DNA of 26,826 nt, taken from assembly GCA_003512875.1 (NCBI GenBank), contig DONZ01000192.1:1-26826 (forward strand), written 5' to 3'. A program made the position numbers and the translations under genes. The notes beneath the pieces were generated by a model. That model saw only the letters and a program-made list of their open reading frames with translations, made no database searches and was not told the DNA's origin. Below, in pieces: positions 1 through 7,218 of the stretch. Position 1 is the first letter of the stretch, and the number at the start of each line of letters is the position of its first letter. This DNA comes from Desulfovibrio sp. GTDB lineage: Bacteria > Desulfobacterota > Desulfovibrionia > Desulfovibrionales > Desulfovibrionaceae.

Positions 1-255
1 TTGCGCCACAAGGATTTTTTCACCCCGGCTGAATAAATTGATGACAGCCGCGGTCATCGCTCCCGTGCCGGAACTTGCCAAGGGCAAAACCTCTTGCTCC
101 GTGCCGAAAAGTTTTTTAAGATAAAACCGTGTTTCTTCCAAAACAGCTTTGAATTCAGGCTTCCTGTGATGTATCATGGGCATAGCCATCGCAAGGCGCA
201 CTCTGTCCGGAATCGCCGTGGGTCCGGGAGTTAAAAGGCGTAAATGATTTTGCAT
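1..255 (-). CDS. Class V aminotransferase, N-terminal part (cut by window start)
   Basis: Reading the complement from the ATG at 253-255 gives 85 residues that run off the window. The opening LLTPGPTAIPDRV, then MIHHRKPEF and SSGTGAM, are the N-terminal signature of class V PLP-dependent aminotransferases of the alanine-glyoxylate / serine-pyruvate type. These enzymes move amino groups between small amino acids and 2-oxo acids; the exact substrate cannot be told from this fragment. The PLP-binding lysine lies outside the window. A purine-rich AGGATTGGAA ribosome site precedes the ATG, and only 8 bases separate this gene from the dgkA stop, so it is probably the distal gene of the same minus-strand operon. 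Other class V members such as phosphoserine aminotransferase remain possible. Confidence 0.8.
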   Translation of the reverse strand, partial: MQNHLRLLTPGPTAIPDRVRLAMAMPMIHHRKPEFKAVLEETRFYLKKLFGTEQEVLPLASSGTGAMTAAVINLFSRGEKILVAQ

Positions 256-263
256 TTCCAATC

Positions 264-677
264 CTACTTATTCAAATATGTTTTTGCGTAATTAATCAGC
301 TGATACAATTCCGGAGCGTAAATAAGCGCCTGTCCGTAAATATTGATCATAATCAGAATAAAAACGGCGGCGGACCCCATATCCTTGGCGGCTTTCACCC
401 GTACCGAATATTCATGGGTAATTAAATCGAGAGCTTCTTCAATGGCGGAATTAAAAAGTTCAGCCACAATGACCAAAAGCCATCCGGCAACGGATATTGA
501 GGTTAAAAACCAATATTTATCCGTATACCACCCTAAAAAGCCCAAAAGAACCAATATGAAACATTCCTGCCGTATGGCGACGCTCACCCGCAAGCCCGTC
601 AAAATGCCCTGTAAGGAGTAACTGAGCGCGTAAAAGATATGCACTATTCCATTAAAAAAACCTGTCTTTTTTTCCAT
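264..677 (-). CDS. dgkA: Diacylglycerol kinase DgkA
   Basis: A 137-residue integral membrane protein of the prokaryotic DgkA family, close to the roughly 120-residue family norm. It phosphorylates diacylglycerol to phosphatidic acid at the inner membrane, recycling lipid released during envelope glycan synthesis. The diagnostic stretch ELFNSAIEEALD, followed by RVKAAKDMGSAAV, matches the catalytic and nucleotide-binding core of DgkA. Three hydrophobic segments are visible, at about residues 38-60, 62-75 and 102-122. The start is preceded by AAGGGA. It lies 53 bases after the stop of the cysteine-containing protein gene at 731-1285 and 8 bases before the aminotransferase, with no terminator seen between them, so the three are probably cotranscribed. 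Confidence 0.93.
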   Translation of the reverse strand: MEKKTGFFNGIVHIFYALSYSLQGILTGLRVSVAIRQECFILVLLGFLGWYTDKYWFLTSISVAGWLLVIVAELFNSAIEEALDLITHEYSVRVKAAKDMGSAAVFILIMINIYGQALIYAPELYQLINYAKTYLNK

Positions 678-730
678 AACTATTTCCCTTATGCAGATAT
701 GTTCAAACGTACCGGCTGAAAAAATCGCAG

Positions 731-1285
731 CTATTCTTGATAACCAGGCAATTCGACGGAATGGAAATTATCGCTTTGCCCGTTCGCTTTCGGACAAGCT
801 TCACGCAAATAGCAAATTTCGCAGGCCCCTCTGAAAGGCAGAGAAGTCAAAACGCTGAAACGGCGTACCAAAGTAGGCTCACCGTCAAGATAAGGAATAT
901 TTTCCGCTTTCAAAGCTTCCGCAATGCTTTCGTTGGGAACGGGGCAGGGGGCACAGCCCGCTTGTTCCACTTCGGGCAAGATTTGATACACGGCGTTCAT
1001 AATGATGCTTTGCCCGATACAGTTGAAACGGAACCCTTTTTCAGGGTCTTTCGCAAAAAGCTCATCCGCTTCCTGTTCCGCTTTTTCATTCAGCCAAACA
1101 ACCAGATAATCGCCTTTTTCCGTTTTTAAAACAACGCTGTTCAGCTCTTTCGCCACACGTTCGAAAGTATGCACCATATCTTCCAGAACCTGTCCGCCGA
1201 GCCGGGTTTCCTGCAAAAGAGCCATGACGGCTTCCATATCGAAATAAGGCTGGACCTTGAGCACTTCTTTTGTGTAATTTGCCAT
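731..1285 (-). CDS. Uncharacterised cysteine-containing protein, 184 aa
   Basis: I do not recognise this family. I chose the ATG at 1283-1285 (MANYTKEV) over an upstream in-frame ATG at 1345 because GAGGA sits just before it and because the promoter at 1314-1341 would lie inside the longer version. The protein is soluble, with no signal peptide or membrane segment. The N-terminal half is acidic and helical. The C-terminal half has cysteines in FNCIGQ, a CAPC pair, and CEICYLREACPK near the end. That last pattern (C-x2-C-x6-C) could bind a metal or an iron-sulfur cluster, but this is inference. It is the first gene of the probable operon with dgkA and the aminotransferase. The gene is real by length, ribosome site and promoter; its function is unknown. 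Confidence 0.75.
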   Translation of the reverse strand: MANYTKEVLKVQPYFDMEAVMALLQETRLGGQVLEDMVHTFERVAKELNSVVLKTEKGDYLVVWLNEKAEQEADELFAKDPEKGFRFNCIGQSIIMNAVYQILPEVEQAGCAPCPVPNESIAEALKAENIPYLDGEPTLVRRFSVLTSLPFRGACEICYLREACPKANGQSDNFHSVELPGYQE

Positions 1286-1313
1286 ATAATCCTCATAGAT
1301 AAAGTATGAGAAC

Positions 1314-1341
1314 AGTATATACGCTTTATGCGAGGTGTCAA
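1314..1341 (-). promoter_or_regulatory. Sigma-70 promoter for the 731-1285 operon
   Basis: On the minus strand TTGACA (1336-1341) and TATACT (1314-1319) are separated by 16 bases, close to the sigma-70 consensus. Transcription would start near 1307, giving a leader of about 22 bases before the ATG at 1285. It is divergent from the plus-strand promoter at 1360-1388. Confidence 0.7.
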
Positions 1342-1359
1342 ACACATAATTTATATGCC

Positions 1360-1388
1360 TTTACATTCCTTGCCATGCAAAGTAAAAT
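1360..1388 (+). promoter_or_regulatory. Sigma-70 promoter for the DUF3467-like / darP pair
   Basis: TTTACA (1360-1365) and TAAAAT (1383-1388) are separated by 17 bases. Transcription would start near 1395, about 30 bases before the chosen ATG at 1426. This supports the short start, since the longer reading frame would begin upstream of the promoter. Confidence 0.6.
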
Positions 1389-1425
1389 GCAAAAATGCAA
1401 GAGCGAAAACTTACATGAGGTTTTT

Positions 1426-1815
1426 ATGAAAAACAAAATGAACAAATCGCAGCTGCCGAATAAAATCCGCTATGAATATCAGGAAGAAAGCAATCTCGCT
1501 ATGCAATACGCCCATGGCGTTTGGGGGGGAATCAATCCCCAAGGGGAAATTGAAATCAATTTTTATACCGAACAAGATAAAATTCCCACAAATTCCGAAC
1601 GCTATCTCAAACCAGACGGTTCGTTCGGACCGGAAATAACCCTTACGGAAGAAGACACCCGGATTGTCACACGCAAAATCAACGCGAAAGTCTTAATCAA
1701 CCGGCACACGGCACGGGCGCTTTTAGGCTGGCTTGCCGAAAAGCTGGAAAATCTGGAAGCGGAGGAATTGCGCAATTTTGAAATGGAATTCAATAAAAAC
1801 GGACGGAAACAATAA
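1426..1815 (+). CDS. DUF3467-like protein, 129 aa
   Basis: A small soluble protein without signal peptide. The start at 1426 (MKNKMNKS) was chosen because ATGAGG lies 5 bases upstream and the promoter at 1360-1388 fits it. The central YAHGVWGGINPQGEIEINFY and the later RKINAKVLINRHTARALLGWLAEKLE resemble the small DUF3467 family. In that family a YAN/S-type strand is followed by a region ending in a helix with an ALL..L pattern. I assign this from pattern memory, so it is tentative. No biochemical role is known to me for the family. Its stop TAA overlaps the start of darP by one base (TAATG), so the two proteins are translationally coupled. Confidence 0.6.
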   Translation: MKNKMNKSQLPNKIRYEYQEESNLAMQYAHGVWGGINPQGEIEINFYTEQDKIPTNSERYLKPDGSFGPEITLTEEDTRIVTRKINAKVLINRHTARALLGWLAEKLENLEAEELRNFEMEFNKNGRKQ

Positions 1816-2144
1816 TGGCTAAAAAAAACCGCTATCAATATCAGGAAAACACAAGCGGCGATGAAAACCGTATCAGCCGCTCGCAAAAAAAGCGGGACAG
1901 CACGGAACTGCAAAAACTAGGCGAGGAACTTGCCGGTTTGGCTCCCGCCAAGCTCGCCCTGTTGCCCCTTACCGAAGATTTGGAACATGCCTTCGCAGAA
2001 TACAGAAAACTGAAAAGCAAAGAAGCGAAAAGGCGCCAGCTCCAGTATATCGGACGCCTTATGCGCGAAGCGCAGCTTGAAAGCGAAGCGAACGGCACGG
2101 AAGACATAGTAAGCATTTATCTTGACGCAAAAGGGGATTTGTGA
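1815..2144 (+). CDS. darP: Half-length DarP (YjgA / DUF615) ribosome-associated protein
   Basis: A 109-residue protein whose segment SRSQKKRDSTELQKLGEELAG and later KEAKRRQLQYIGRLMRE match the N-terminal half of DarP/YjgA, a factor that binds precursor 50S ribosomal subunits and aids late assembly. Gammaproteobacterial DarP is about 180 residues, and the C-terminal helical half is missing here. The reading frame ends in a normal TGA with no sign of a frameshifted remainder before the next promoter at 2173, so this looks like a naturally short form rather than a broken gene. The ATG overlaps the preceding stop by one base. No clear terminator follows before the usp promoter. Confidence 0.8.
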   Translation: MAKKNRYQYQENTSGDENRISRSQKKRDSTELQKLGEELAGLAPAKLALLPLTEDLEHAFAEYRKLKSKEAKRRQLQYIGRLMREAQLESEANGTEDIVSIYLDAKGDL

Positions 2145-2172
2145 TGCTTGCCCGGAACTTGCCCCGTGTTTA

Positions 2173-2201
2173 TTGACAAGATCCGCCGCAAAGAGTATGA
2201 T
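2173..2201 (+). promoter_or_regulatory. Near-consensus sigma-70 promoter for the universal stress protein
   Basis: TTGACA (2173-2178) is followed after 17 bases by TATGAT (2196-2201). This is one of the best sigma-70 matches in the window. Transcription would start near 2208, giving a leader of about 20 bases with an AGAGGTG ribosome site. Confidence 0.75.
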
Positions 2202-2230
2202 GAAACAAAATCTATGAAAAGAGGTGCATT

Positions 2231-2692
2231 ATGCCATCATTAAAAACTATTTTATGTGCATTGGATTTATCGGAACACAGCCAAGTAGTGGCAGAAGAAG
2301 CCTCCATGCTTGCAAAATTATCCGGCGCAAAGATTTATGCAATGTATGTCGCTCCGACCATGACCCAATATACCGGCTTTCATGTGGCGCCCAGCACTAT
2401 TGACGGCTTTGTCGGCGAAATCGTCACCGGTGCGGAAAACAGCATGGCTGAATTTGTGGCGAAACACTTTGAAGGCGTTGAAGTCGAAGCCGATGTGGTT
2501 GTCGGGTACGCCACGGAAGAAATTCTTGCGGCAGCTGACAAATACAATGCGGACATCATCGTTATGGGTACGCACGGACGCAAAGGCATTGACAGAATTT
2601 TATTCGGTTCCGTCGCAGAAAAAGTCGTCACCCAATCAAAAATTCCGGTTCTTACCATCCGCCCCGCAAACTTGACTGAAAACAACGGCTAA
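2231..2692 (+). CDS. Universal stress protein, UspA family
   Basis: A single-domain 153-residue cytoplasmic Usp. It opens with the typical strand and aspartate (ILCALDLSEHS) and carries the nucleotide-binding signature G-x2-G-x9-G-S at G113, G116, G126 and S127 (GTHGRKG..LFGSVAE), so it is expected to be of the ATP-binding class. The C-terminal strand IPVLTIRP is also typical. Usp proteins form dimers and support survival under starvation, oxidative or energy stress; the specific role here cannot be told. It has its own strong promoter and a following terminator, so it is effectively monocistronic. Confidence 0.93.
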   Translation: MPSLKTILCALDLSEHSQVVAEEASMLAKLSGAKIYAMYVAPTMTQYTGFHVAPSTIDGFVGEIVTGAENSMAEFVAKHFEGVEVEADVVVGYATEEILAAADKYNADIIVMGTHGRKGIDRILFGSVAEKVVTQSKIPVLTIRPANLTENNG

Positions 2693-2720
2693 CCGTTGTC
2701 TGACTGTTATTGACACATAA

Positions 2721-2773
2721 AAAACATGCCTTGAAATTGATTTGGAATTGATTCGGGCATGTTTTCTTTTTTT
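2721..2773 (+). terminator. Terminator after the universal stress protein
   Basis: AAAACATGCC (2721-2730) pairs exactly with GGCATGTTTT (2756-2765), with a 25-base loop and a T run on the plus strand. The loop is long, so it is less compact than a textbook hairpin. The A/T flanks would let it work in both directions. Confidence 0.65.
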
Positions 2774-2783
2774 AAAAAGCAAT

Positions 2784-2816
2784 AAAAAAGAGCATATCCC
2801 TATGCCCTTTTTTATT
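2784..2816 (-). terminator. Terminator of the binding-protein gene
   Basis: On the minus strand AAAAGGGCAT pairs with ATGCTCTTTT across a 6-base loop, followed by T residues. One G.U pair exists only in minus-strand RNA (it is a C-A mismatch on the plus strand), so the hairpin favours the minus-strand gene ending at 2842. Confidence 0.7.
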
Positions 2817-2841
2817 TCAATATACTGTAATCACAATATGA

Positions 2842-3963
2842 TTATTCTTTGATCACGAAATTTCCGTTTTTATCCACTTCATACAATCTGTACAAAGGAC
2901 CGACACGGTCGCCCTTTTGGTTGAAACCGAACGTTCCCGTAATACCTTCATATTCGCCCAAATCATTTTTCAAGTATGCAGAAAGCGCTTCGGCGTCAGG
3001 TTCCGTATTTTTCAGCGCTTCCACCAGAACATTGAACGCGTCCCCCGCCAAAACAGCCCAAACGGATTGGGGCAGCGTATCGTCATATTTGGCTTTATAC
3101 GCATTAAGAAAAGCTTTGCCTTGTTCCGTGCTGAAGTCTTTCAGAACCGGAGGACTTACGAACAAAAAGCCTTCAGCGGATTTTCCCGCAATCTTCAGAA
3201 GATCGAGATTATTGACAGCATCGCCGCCGATCATGGGCACATCCCAGCCCATTTCCGATTTTTGACGGAGCAGCAAGCCCGCTTCCGGATAATAGGCGGT
3301 AAAGAAAATAAGATCCGGATTTACGGCTTTGATTTTGGTTAAAATCGGAGAATAATCCCTTTCTTTCGGCGTGAGGGCGTCGTAAAAAACAACATTGATA
3401 CCGAGTTTTTCAAGTTCGGCGCGGCTTTCTTCCGCCAAGCCGCTGGAATAGGAAGAATTGTCATGCACAATGGCGACATTCTTATAGCCGAGCTTTTGAA
3501 TATAGCGCGCGGCGACAATGCCTTGCTCATCATCACGGGGACATGTTCTGAAGAAATAATCGAGCCCTTTTTCCGTAAGGCGGACGCTGGTAGAACCTGT
3601 GCCTATCTGCAAAATTTCCGATTCGTCATAAATATTTTGGGTAGCTTCCGTCACGGCGGAACCATACGTGCCGATTACGGCGACAACTTCATTGGAAGCC
3701 AGTTTCTGCGCGGCTAAAGCGGCGCTTCTCGGGTCGCCGGCATCGTCTTCGATGACAAGTTCAATCTGTTTTCCGTTAATTCCGCCGTTTTTATTCACTT
3801 CTTCAGCCAATAAGCTGACAATGCGTTCCATGTCCTTGCCTTCGCTTGTCCAGCCGCCGGTAAGGGGACACATCAGACCGATCTTGATATTTTCGGCAAA
3901 CGCCGCTCCGGTCCAGGCGAATAAACATAGCCCCAAAAACGCAAACCACGTTATTTTTTTCAT
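2842..3963 (-). CDS. Branched-chain amino acid-type ABC transporter substrate-binding protein
   Basis: A 373-residue periplasmic binding protein of the LivJ/LivK type (periplasmic binding protein type I fold). I chose the ATG at 3961-3963, which follows GGAGG. It opens with a signal peptide (KK, then a hydrophobic run, then AAFA before ENIKIG), while the longer version adds residues ahead of the signal. Mature motifs include IGLMCPLTGGWTSEGKD, NGGINGKQIELVIEDDAGDP and a late YEGITGTFGFNQKGDR, all typical of the family. It would capture an amino acid or related small ligand for an ABC importer. No permease or ATPase genes lie next to it and it has its own terminator, so it is an orphan in this window and its ligand is unknown. 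Confidence 0.92.
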   Translation of the reverse strand: MKKITWFAFLGLCLFAWTGAAFAENIKIGLMCPLTGGWTSEGKDMERIVSLLAEEVNKNGGINGKQIELVIEDDAGDPRSAALAAQKLASNEVVAVIGTYGSAVTEATQNIYDESEILQIGTGSTSVRLTEKGLDYFFRTCPRDDEQGIVAARYIQKLGYKNVAIVHDNSSYSSGLAEESRAELEKLGINVVFYDALTPKERDYSPILTKIKAVNPDLIFFTAYYPEAGLLLRQKSEMGWDVPMIGGDAVNNLDLLKIAGKSAEGFLFVSPPVLKDFSTEQGKAFLNAYKAKYDDTLPQSVWAVLAGDAFNVLVEALKNTEPDAEALSAYLKNDLGEYEGITGTFGFNQKGDRVGPLYRLYEVDKNGNFVIKE

Positions 3964-4125
3964 ACATCCTCCAAAAGAAAAATACCGTTTCTTCATATAA
4001 TGAATTTAAAAAAAATGCAAAAGTAAATTTCACTTGATAATGCATACATCAGAATTGTGAAAAAAAGTTTTTCTTGCTCATATTTCATTTAGTTTCAATA
4101 AAAGACAAAATAAAGCCCTAACTTC

Positions 4126-4154
4126 TTGACGCAATCCGTTTTTAAAAGTAAGGT
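4126..4154 (+). promoter_or_regulatory. Possible hynBA promoter
   Basis: TTGACG (4126-4131) and TAAGGT (4149-4154) are 17 bases apart, a moderate sigma-70 match. A short stem-loop (AAGAAG, TTTTA, CTTCTT at 4171-4187) lies in the resulting leader before the GGAGG ribosome site at 4210-4214. The assignment is weak. The rest of the 257-base divergent gap is AT-rich, with no clear binding-protein promoter. Confidence 0.3.
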
Positions 4155-4220
4155 CATACAATAACTATTTAAGAAGTTTTACTTCTTTCCCTTTTATAAA
4201 AACTTATACGGAGGCTACTT

Positions 4221-5171
4221 ATGCGTTTCTCCATTGGACTTGGAAAAGACGGAGTTGAAGAACGTCTTGAGCAAAATGGCGTTTCCCGCCGCGATTTTCT
4301 TAAATTCTGTTCCGCTGTCGCCGTAGCGATGGGACTCGCCCCATCCATGGCGCCATCCATCGCAAAAGCTCTTACCCAAGGCAAACGTCCTGTCGTTGTT
4401 TATCTTCACAACGCAGAATGCACCGGTTGTTCCGAAGCATTGCTTCGTACCTATCAACCTTTGCTCGACGCGATTTTATTTGACACCATTTCTCTTGAAT
4501 ACCACGAAACCCTTATGCAAGCTTCTGGTGAAATGGCGGAAAAATCCCTTGAAGAAGCGATCAACCACCCCGACGGTTTCATCTGCTTGGTGGAAGGCGC
4601 CATTCCTACCGCCCAAGACGGTATTTTCGGCACAATCGCAGGACATACCATGTATGAAAACTGCAAAAAAATCCTCACAAAAGCGAAAGCTGTCGTCGCT
4701 ATCGGCACATGCGCCGCTTTCGGCGGTGTGCAAGCCGCAGCACCAAACCCAACCGGAGCGAAAGGCCTCAATGATTGTTACGGCGAATTTGGCGTCAATG
4801 CAATCAACATTGCAGGCTGTCCGCCAAATCCGCTCAACATGGTAGGCGCATTGGTAGCACTTCTGCAAGGAAAAGAAGTCGAACTTGACGACAACAACCG
4901 CCCTCTTATGTTCTTTGGCGAAACCGTCCACGACCAATGCGAACGCCTGCCTCACTTTGAAGCCGGCGAATTTGCCCCTTCCTTTGATTCCGAAGAAGCT
5001 AAAAACGGCTGGTGTCTGTACGAGCTTGGCTGCAAAGGTCCAAGCACTTACAACAACTGCCCGAAAGTCCTTTTTAACGAAGTGAGCTGGCCGGTCAAAG
5101 GCGGGCACCCATGCATCGGCTGCAGCGAACCGGATTTCTGGGACAGCTTATCTCCATTCTATGAAGCATAA
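4221..5171 (+). CDS. hynB: Periplasmic [NiFe] hydrogenase small subunit
   Basis: A 316-residue electron-transfer subunit of uptake hydrogenase. It oxidises H2 with HynA and passes electrons through three Fe-S clusters, normally to periplasmic cytochrome c3. A Tat signal, SRRDFLK at residues 22-28, ends near A50, so the folded heterodimer is exported. Ligands expected from known structures are all present: proximal 4Fe-4S C67, C70, C164, C200; distal 4Fe-4S H237, C240, C265, C271; medial 3Fe-4S C280, C298, C301. Pro291 is where a fourth cysteine would make a 4Fe cluster, so this is the standard [NiFe] type rather than [NiFeSe]. Desulfovibrio naming uses hynB for the small subunit; other genera differ. 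It starts after a clear GGAGG. Confidence 0.97.
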   Translation: MRFSIGLGKDGVEERLEQNGVSRRDFLKFCSAVAVAMGLAPSMAPSIAKALTQGKRPVVVYLHNAECTGCSEALLRTYQPLLDAILFDTISLEYHETLMQASGEMAEKSLEEAINHPDGFICLVEGAIPTAQDGIFGTIAGHTMYENCKKILTKAKAVVAIGTCAAFGGVQAAAPNPTGAKGLNDCYGEFGVNAINIAGCPPNPLNMVGALVALLQGKEVELDDNNRPLMFFGETVHDQCERLPHFEAGEFAPSFDSEEAKNGWCLYELGCKGPSTYNNCPKVLFNEVSWPVKGGHPCIGCSEPDFWDSLSPFYEA

Positions 5172-5230
5172 TCCTTATCAAAAATTTTTACGCCAAATGG
5201 CATAACGTTATTATTAAAGAGAGCTGATAT

Positions 5231-6910
5231 ATGAGTCAAGTAACTCCAAAAAGCAATTACAGCGGACCGGTTGTCGTTGATCCGCTCACCCGTATCGAAG
5301 GTCACCTTCGCATTGAAGTTGAAGTAAAAGACGGTGTTATTAAAGATGCAAGAAGCTGCGGAACGCTTTTCCGCGGTCTTGAAAATATTTTGGTCGGCCG
5401 CGACCCGCGCGACGCGCAGCATTTCACCCAAAGAACATGCGGCGTATGTACCTACACCCACGCTTTGGCTTCCACCCGCGCATTGGAAGACGCAATGGGC
5501 ATTGAAATTCCCGCAAACGCCACCCATATCCGCAACATCATGCTCGGCATGCTTTTCGCCCACGACCATATTGTGCATTTCTACCACCTGCACGCTTTGG
5601 ACTTTGTCGATGTCGCTTCCGCAACAACCGCAGATGTCGCAAAAACAGCCGAACTTGCAAAATCCGTGTCTAAAAAACCGACTTCCCAAAAAGAATTGCA
5701 GGAAGTAAAAGACAGAGTAAGCAAACTTGTGCAAAGCGGACAATTGGGACCTTTCAGCAATGCATATTTCTTAGGCGGTCACCCATCCTACTATCTCACT
5801 CCGGAGCAAAACCTGCTTGCTGTCGCCCACTACCTCGCAGCACTTAAAATCCAAGTGAAAGTCGCACGCGCAATGGCTATTTTCGGCTCCAAAAACCCTC
5901 ATCCGCAAACCCTTATCGCCGGCGGCGTGACTTGCTACAACAGCCTTGAAAAGGAACCTCTCAAACAATTCGAGGAACTGTACAATGAAACCATTGATTT
6001 CATTGAAAACACCCTTATCCCCGATGTTCTTCTCGTAGGCGGCGCATACAAAGATTGGACGCAATTCGGCGGCGGCGCGGTAAACTATTTGTCTTTCGGC
6101 GAATTTCCGGCTCCGGGCAAAGAACGTGATTTAAACAGCCGCTGGTTCAAACCCGGTCTTGTGAAAAACCGCGACTTGAGCAAAGTATACGACATTGATT
6201 TCAGCAAAATCGACGAACACGTACGCCATAGCTGGTATGAAGGCGACAAGGCGCGCCATCCGTACGAAGGCGAAACCAAACCGAAATTCACGAAAATCGG
6301 CGACACAGATCGTTATTCATGGCTCAAAGCCCCACGGTACGACGGCTTGGTCATCGAAACCGGACCTTTGGCAAGCATGGTTGTAGCCTATGCGCAAGGA
6401 CACAAAGAAACAAAAGAAACCATTGATTTTGTTTTGAACGCTCTCGGTCTTAAACCTGCCGACCTCTTCTCAACACTCGGCAGAACCGCAGCCCGCGCTT
6501 CCGAATGCCTCATCGTTACCCGCCAAGTAAAAGTTTGGCTTGAAGAACTCAAGAAAAACCTTGCCAAAGGCGATACGAAAATCTGCATTGACACTGAAGT
6601 TCCGGCTGCCGCCAAAGGCGTCGGCATTGTCAATGCTCCGCGCGGCGGTCTTTCACACTGGATCGTCATTGAAGACAGCGTGATTAAAAACTTCCAGCTT
6701 GTCGTGCCTTCAACATGGAACTTGGGACCGCGCGACGCAAAAGGAAATATGAGCGCTGTTGAAGAAGCCCTTATCGGAACGCCTATCGCAGATCCGAAAC
6801 GTCCTGTTGAAATCTTGCGTACCGTTCACTCCTTCGACCCGTGCATGGCTTGCTCCGTTCACGTTATTGACAACGAAACCAACACAAGCCGCGATTTCAG
6901 AATCCTCTAA
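5231..6910 (+). CDS. hynA: Periplasmic [NiFe] hydrogenase large subunit
   Basis: A 559-residue catalytic subunit that holds the Ni-Fe(CN)2CO centre. Both metal motifs are intact: R-T-C70-G-V-C73-T-Y-T-H near the N terminus, and D536-P-C538-M-A-C541-S-V-H544 at the C terminus. Cysteine, not selenocysteine, occupies the Ni ligand position, so it is [NiFe]. The 15 residues after H544 are the tail normally removed by a dedicated endopeptidase after nickel insertion. It has no signal peptide and would be carried out of the cell with HynB. It lies 59 bases after hynB with an AGAGAG ribosome site. Unlike many Desulfovibrio clusters, no protease or chaperone genes (hynC/hynD, hyp) follow; a terminator comes directly after the gene. 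Confidence 0.97.
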   Translation: MSQVTPKSNYSGPVVVDPLTRIEGHLRIEVEVKDGVIKDARSCGTLFRGLENILVGRDPRDAQHFTQRTCGVCTYTHALASTRALEDAMGIEIPANATHIRNIMLGMLFAHDHIVHFYHLHALDFVDVASATTADVAKTAELAKSVSKKPTSQKELQEVKDRVSKLVQSGQLGPFSNAYFLGGHPSYYLTPEQNLLAVAHYLAALKIQVKVARAMAIFGSKNPHPQTLIAGGVTCYNSLEKEPLKQFEELYNETIDFIENTLIPDVLLVGGAYKDWTQFGGGAVNYLSFGEFPAPGKERDLNSRWFKPGLVKNRDLSKVYDIDFSKIDEHVRHSWYEGDKARHPYEGETKPKFTKIGDTDRYSWLKAPRYDGLVIETGPLASMVVAYAQGHKETKETIDFVLNALGLKPADLFSTLGRTAARASECLIVTRQVKVWLEELKKNLAKGDTKICIDTEVPAAAKGVGIVNAPRGGLSHWIVIEDSVIKNFQLVVPSTWNLGPRDAKGNMSAVEEALIGTPIADPKRPVEILRTVHSFDPCMACSVHVIDNETNTSRDFRIL

Positions 6911-6925
6911 AATATGAAACTAAAA

Positions 6926-6960
6926 AAATTGCACTCCCTGAAAAGAGTGCAATTTTTTTT
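6926..6960 (+). terminator. Rho-independent terminator of hynBA
   Basis: AATTGCACTC (6927-6936) pairs with GAGTGCAATT (6945-6954) across an 8-base loop, and a run of eight T follows at 6953-6960. This is a strong, unambiguous terminator 16 bases after the hynA stop. Confidence 0.92.
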
Positions 6961-7132
6961 GTTTAATATGCTTTTTAAGCATAAAAAATTTCTCCCCAAA
7001 AGATACAACACACACTATCCCATTTATTTTTACATGATTTTCTGTATGTTTCTGGAAGTAAAATGACAAACAATACTTCCGCTCATTTTTATAACATCCT
7101 TATTTAACACTGTTTTTGTTTAACAAAATCAG

Positions 7133-7161
7133 TTGCATAAAAACAACAATGAGCCTATACT
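7133..7161 (+). promoter_or_regulatory. Sigma-70 promoter of the lipoprotein gene
   Basis: TTGCAT (7133-7138) and TATACT (7156-7161) are 17 bases apart. Transcription would start near 7168, about 50 bases before the ATG. The palindrome at 7114-7128 lies directly upstream and may bind a regulator. Confidence 0.65.
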
Positions 7162-7218
7162 TATTTATGTTATGCAAGCAAGCTTTCCTTAATAAAATTT
7201 TTATTCAAGGAAACAAAA

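Larger units (their letters stand above)
6911..7218. other. Intergenic region between hynA and the lipoprotein gene (308 bp)
   Basis: Besides the hynA terminator this gap holds a 7-bp inverted repeat with a TTT loop (6967-6983), a 15-nt palindrome TTTTGTTTAACAAAA (7114-7128), and a sigma-70 promoter (7133-7161). The palindrome sits just upstream of the -35 box and could be an operator. I see no gene or RNA in the middle part (about 6985-7110). Confidence 0.6.

Noticed and set aside
1286..1345. Longer N terminus for the 184-aa protein from the ATG at 1345
   Set aside because: The extra residues cover the promoter at 1314-1341, while the ATG at 1285 has a proper ribosome site.
4054..4072. Rex-type operator (TTGTGAAAA...) upstream of hynB
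   Set aside because: Only one half-site is present; the second half does not read TTCACAA.
5231..6910. [NiFeSe] hydrogenase
   Set aside because: The C-terminal motif is DPCMACSVH with a cysteine codon at the Ni ligand and no in-frame TGA; the small subunit has Pro291 for a 3Fe-4S medial cluster.
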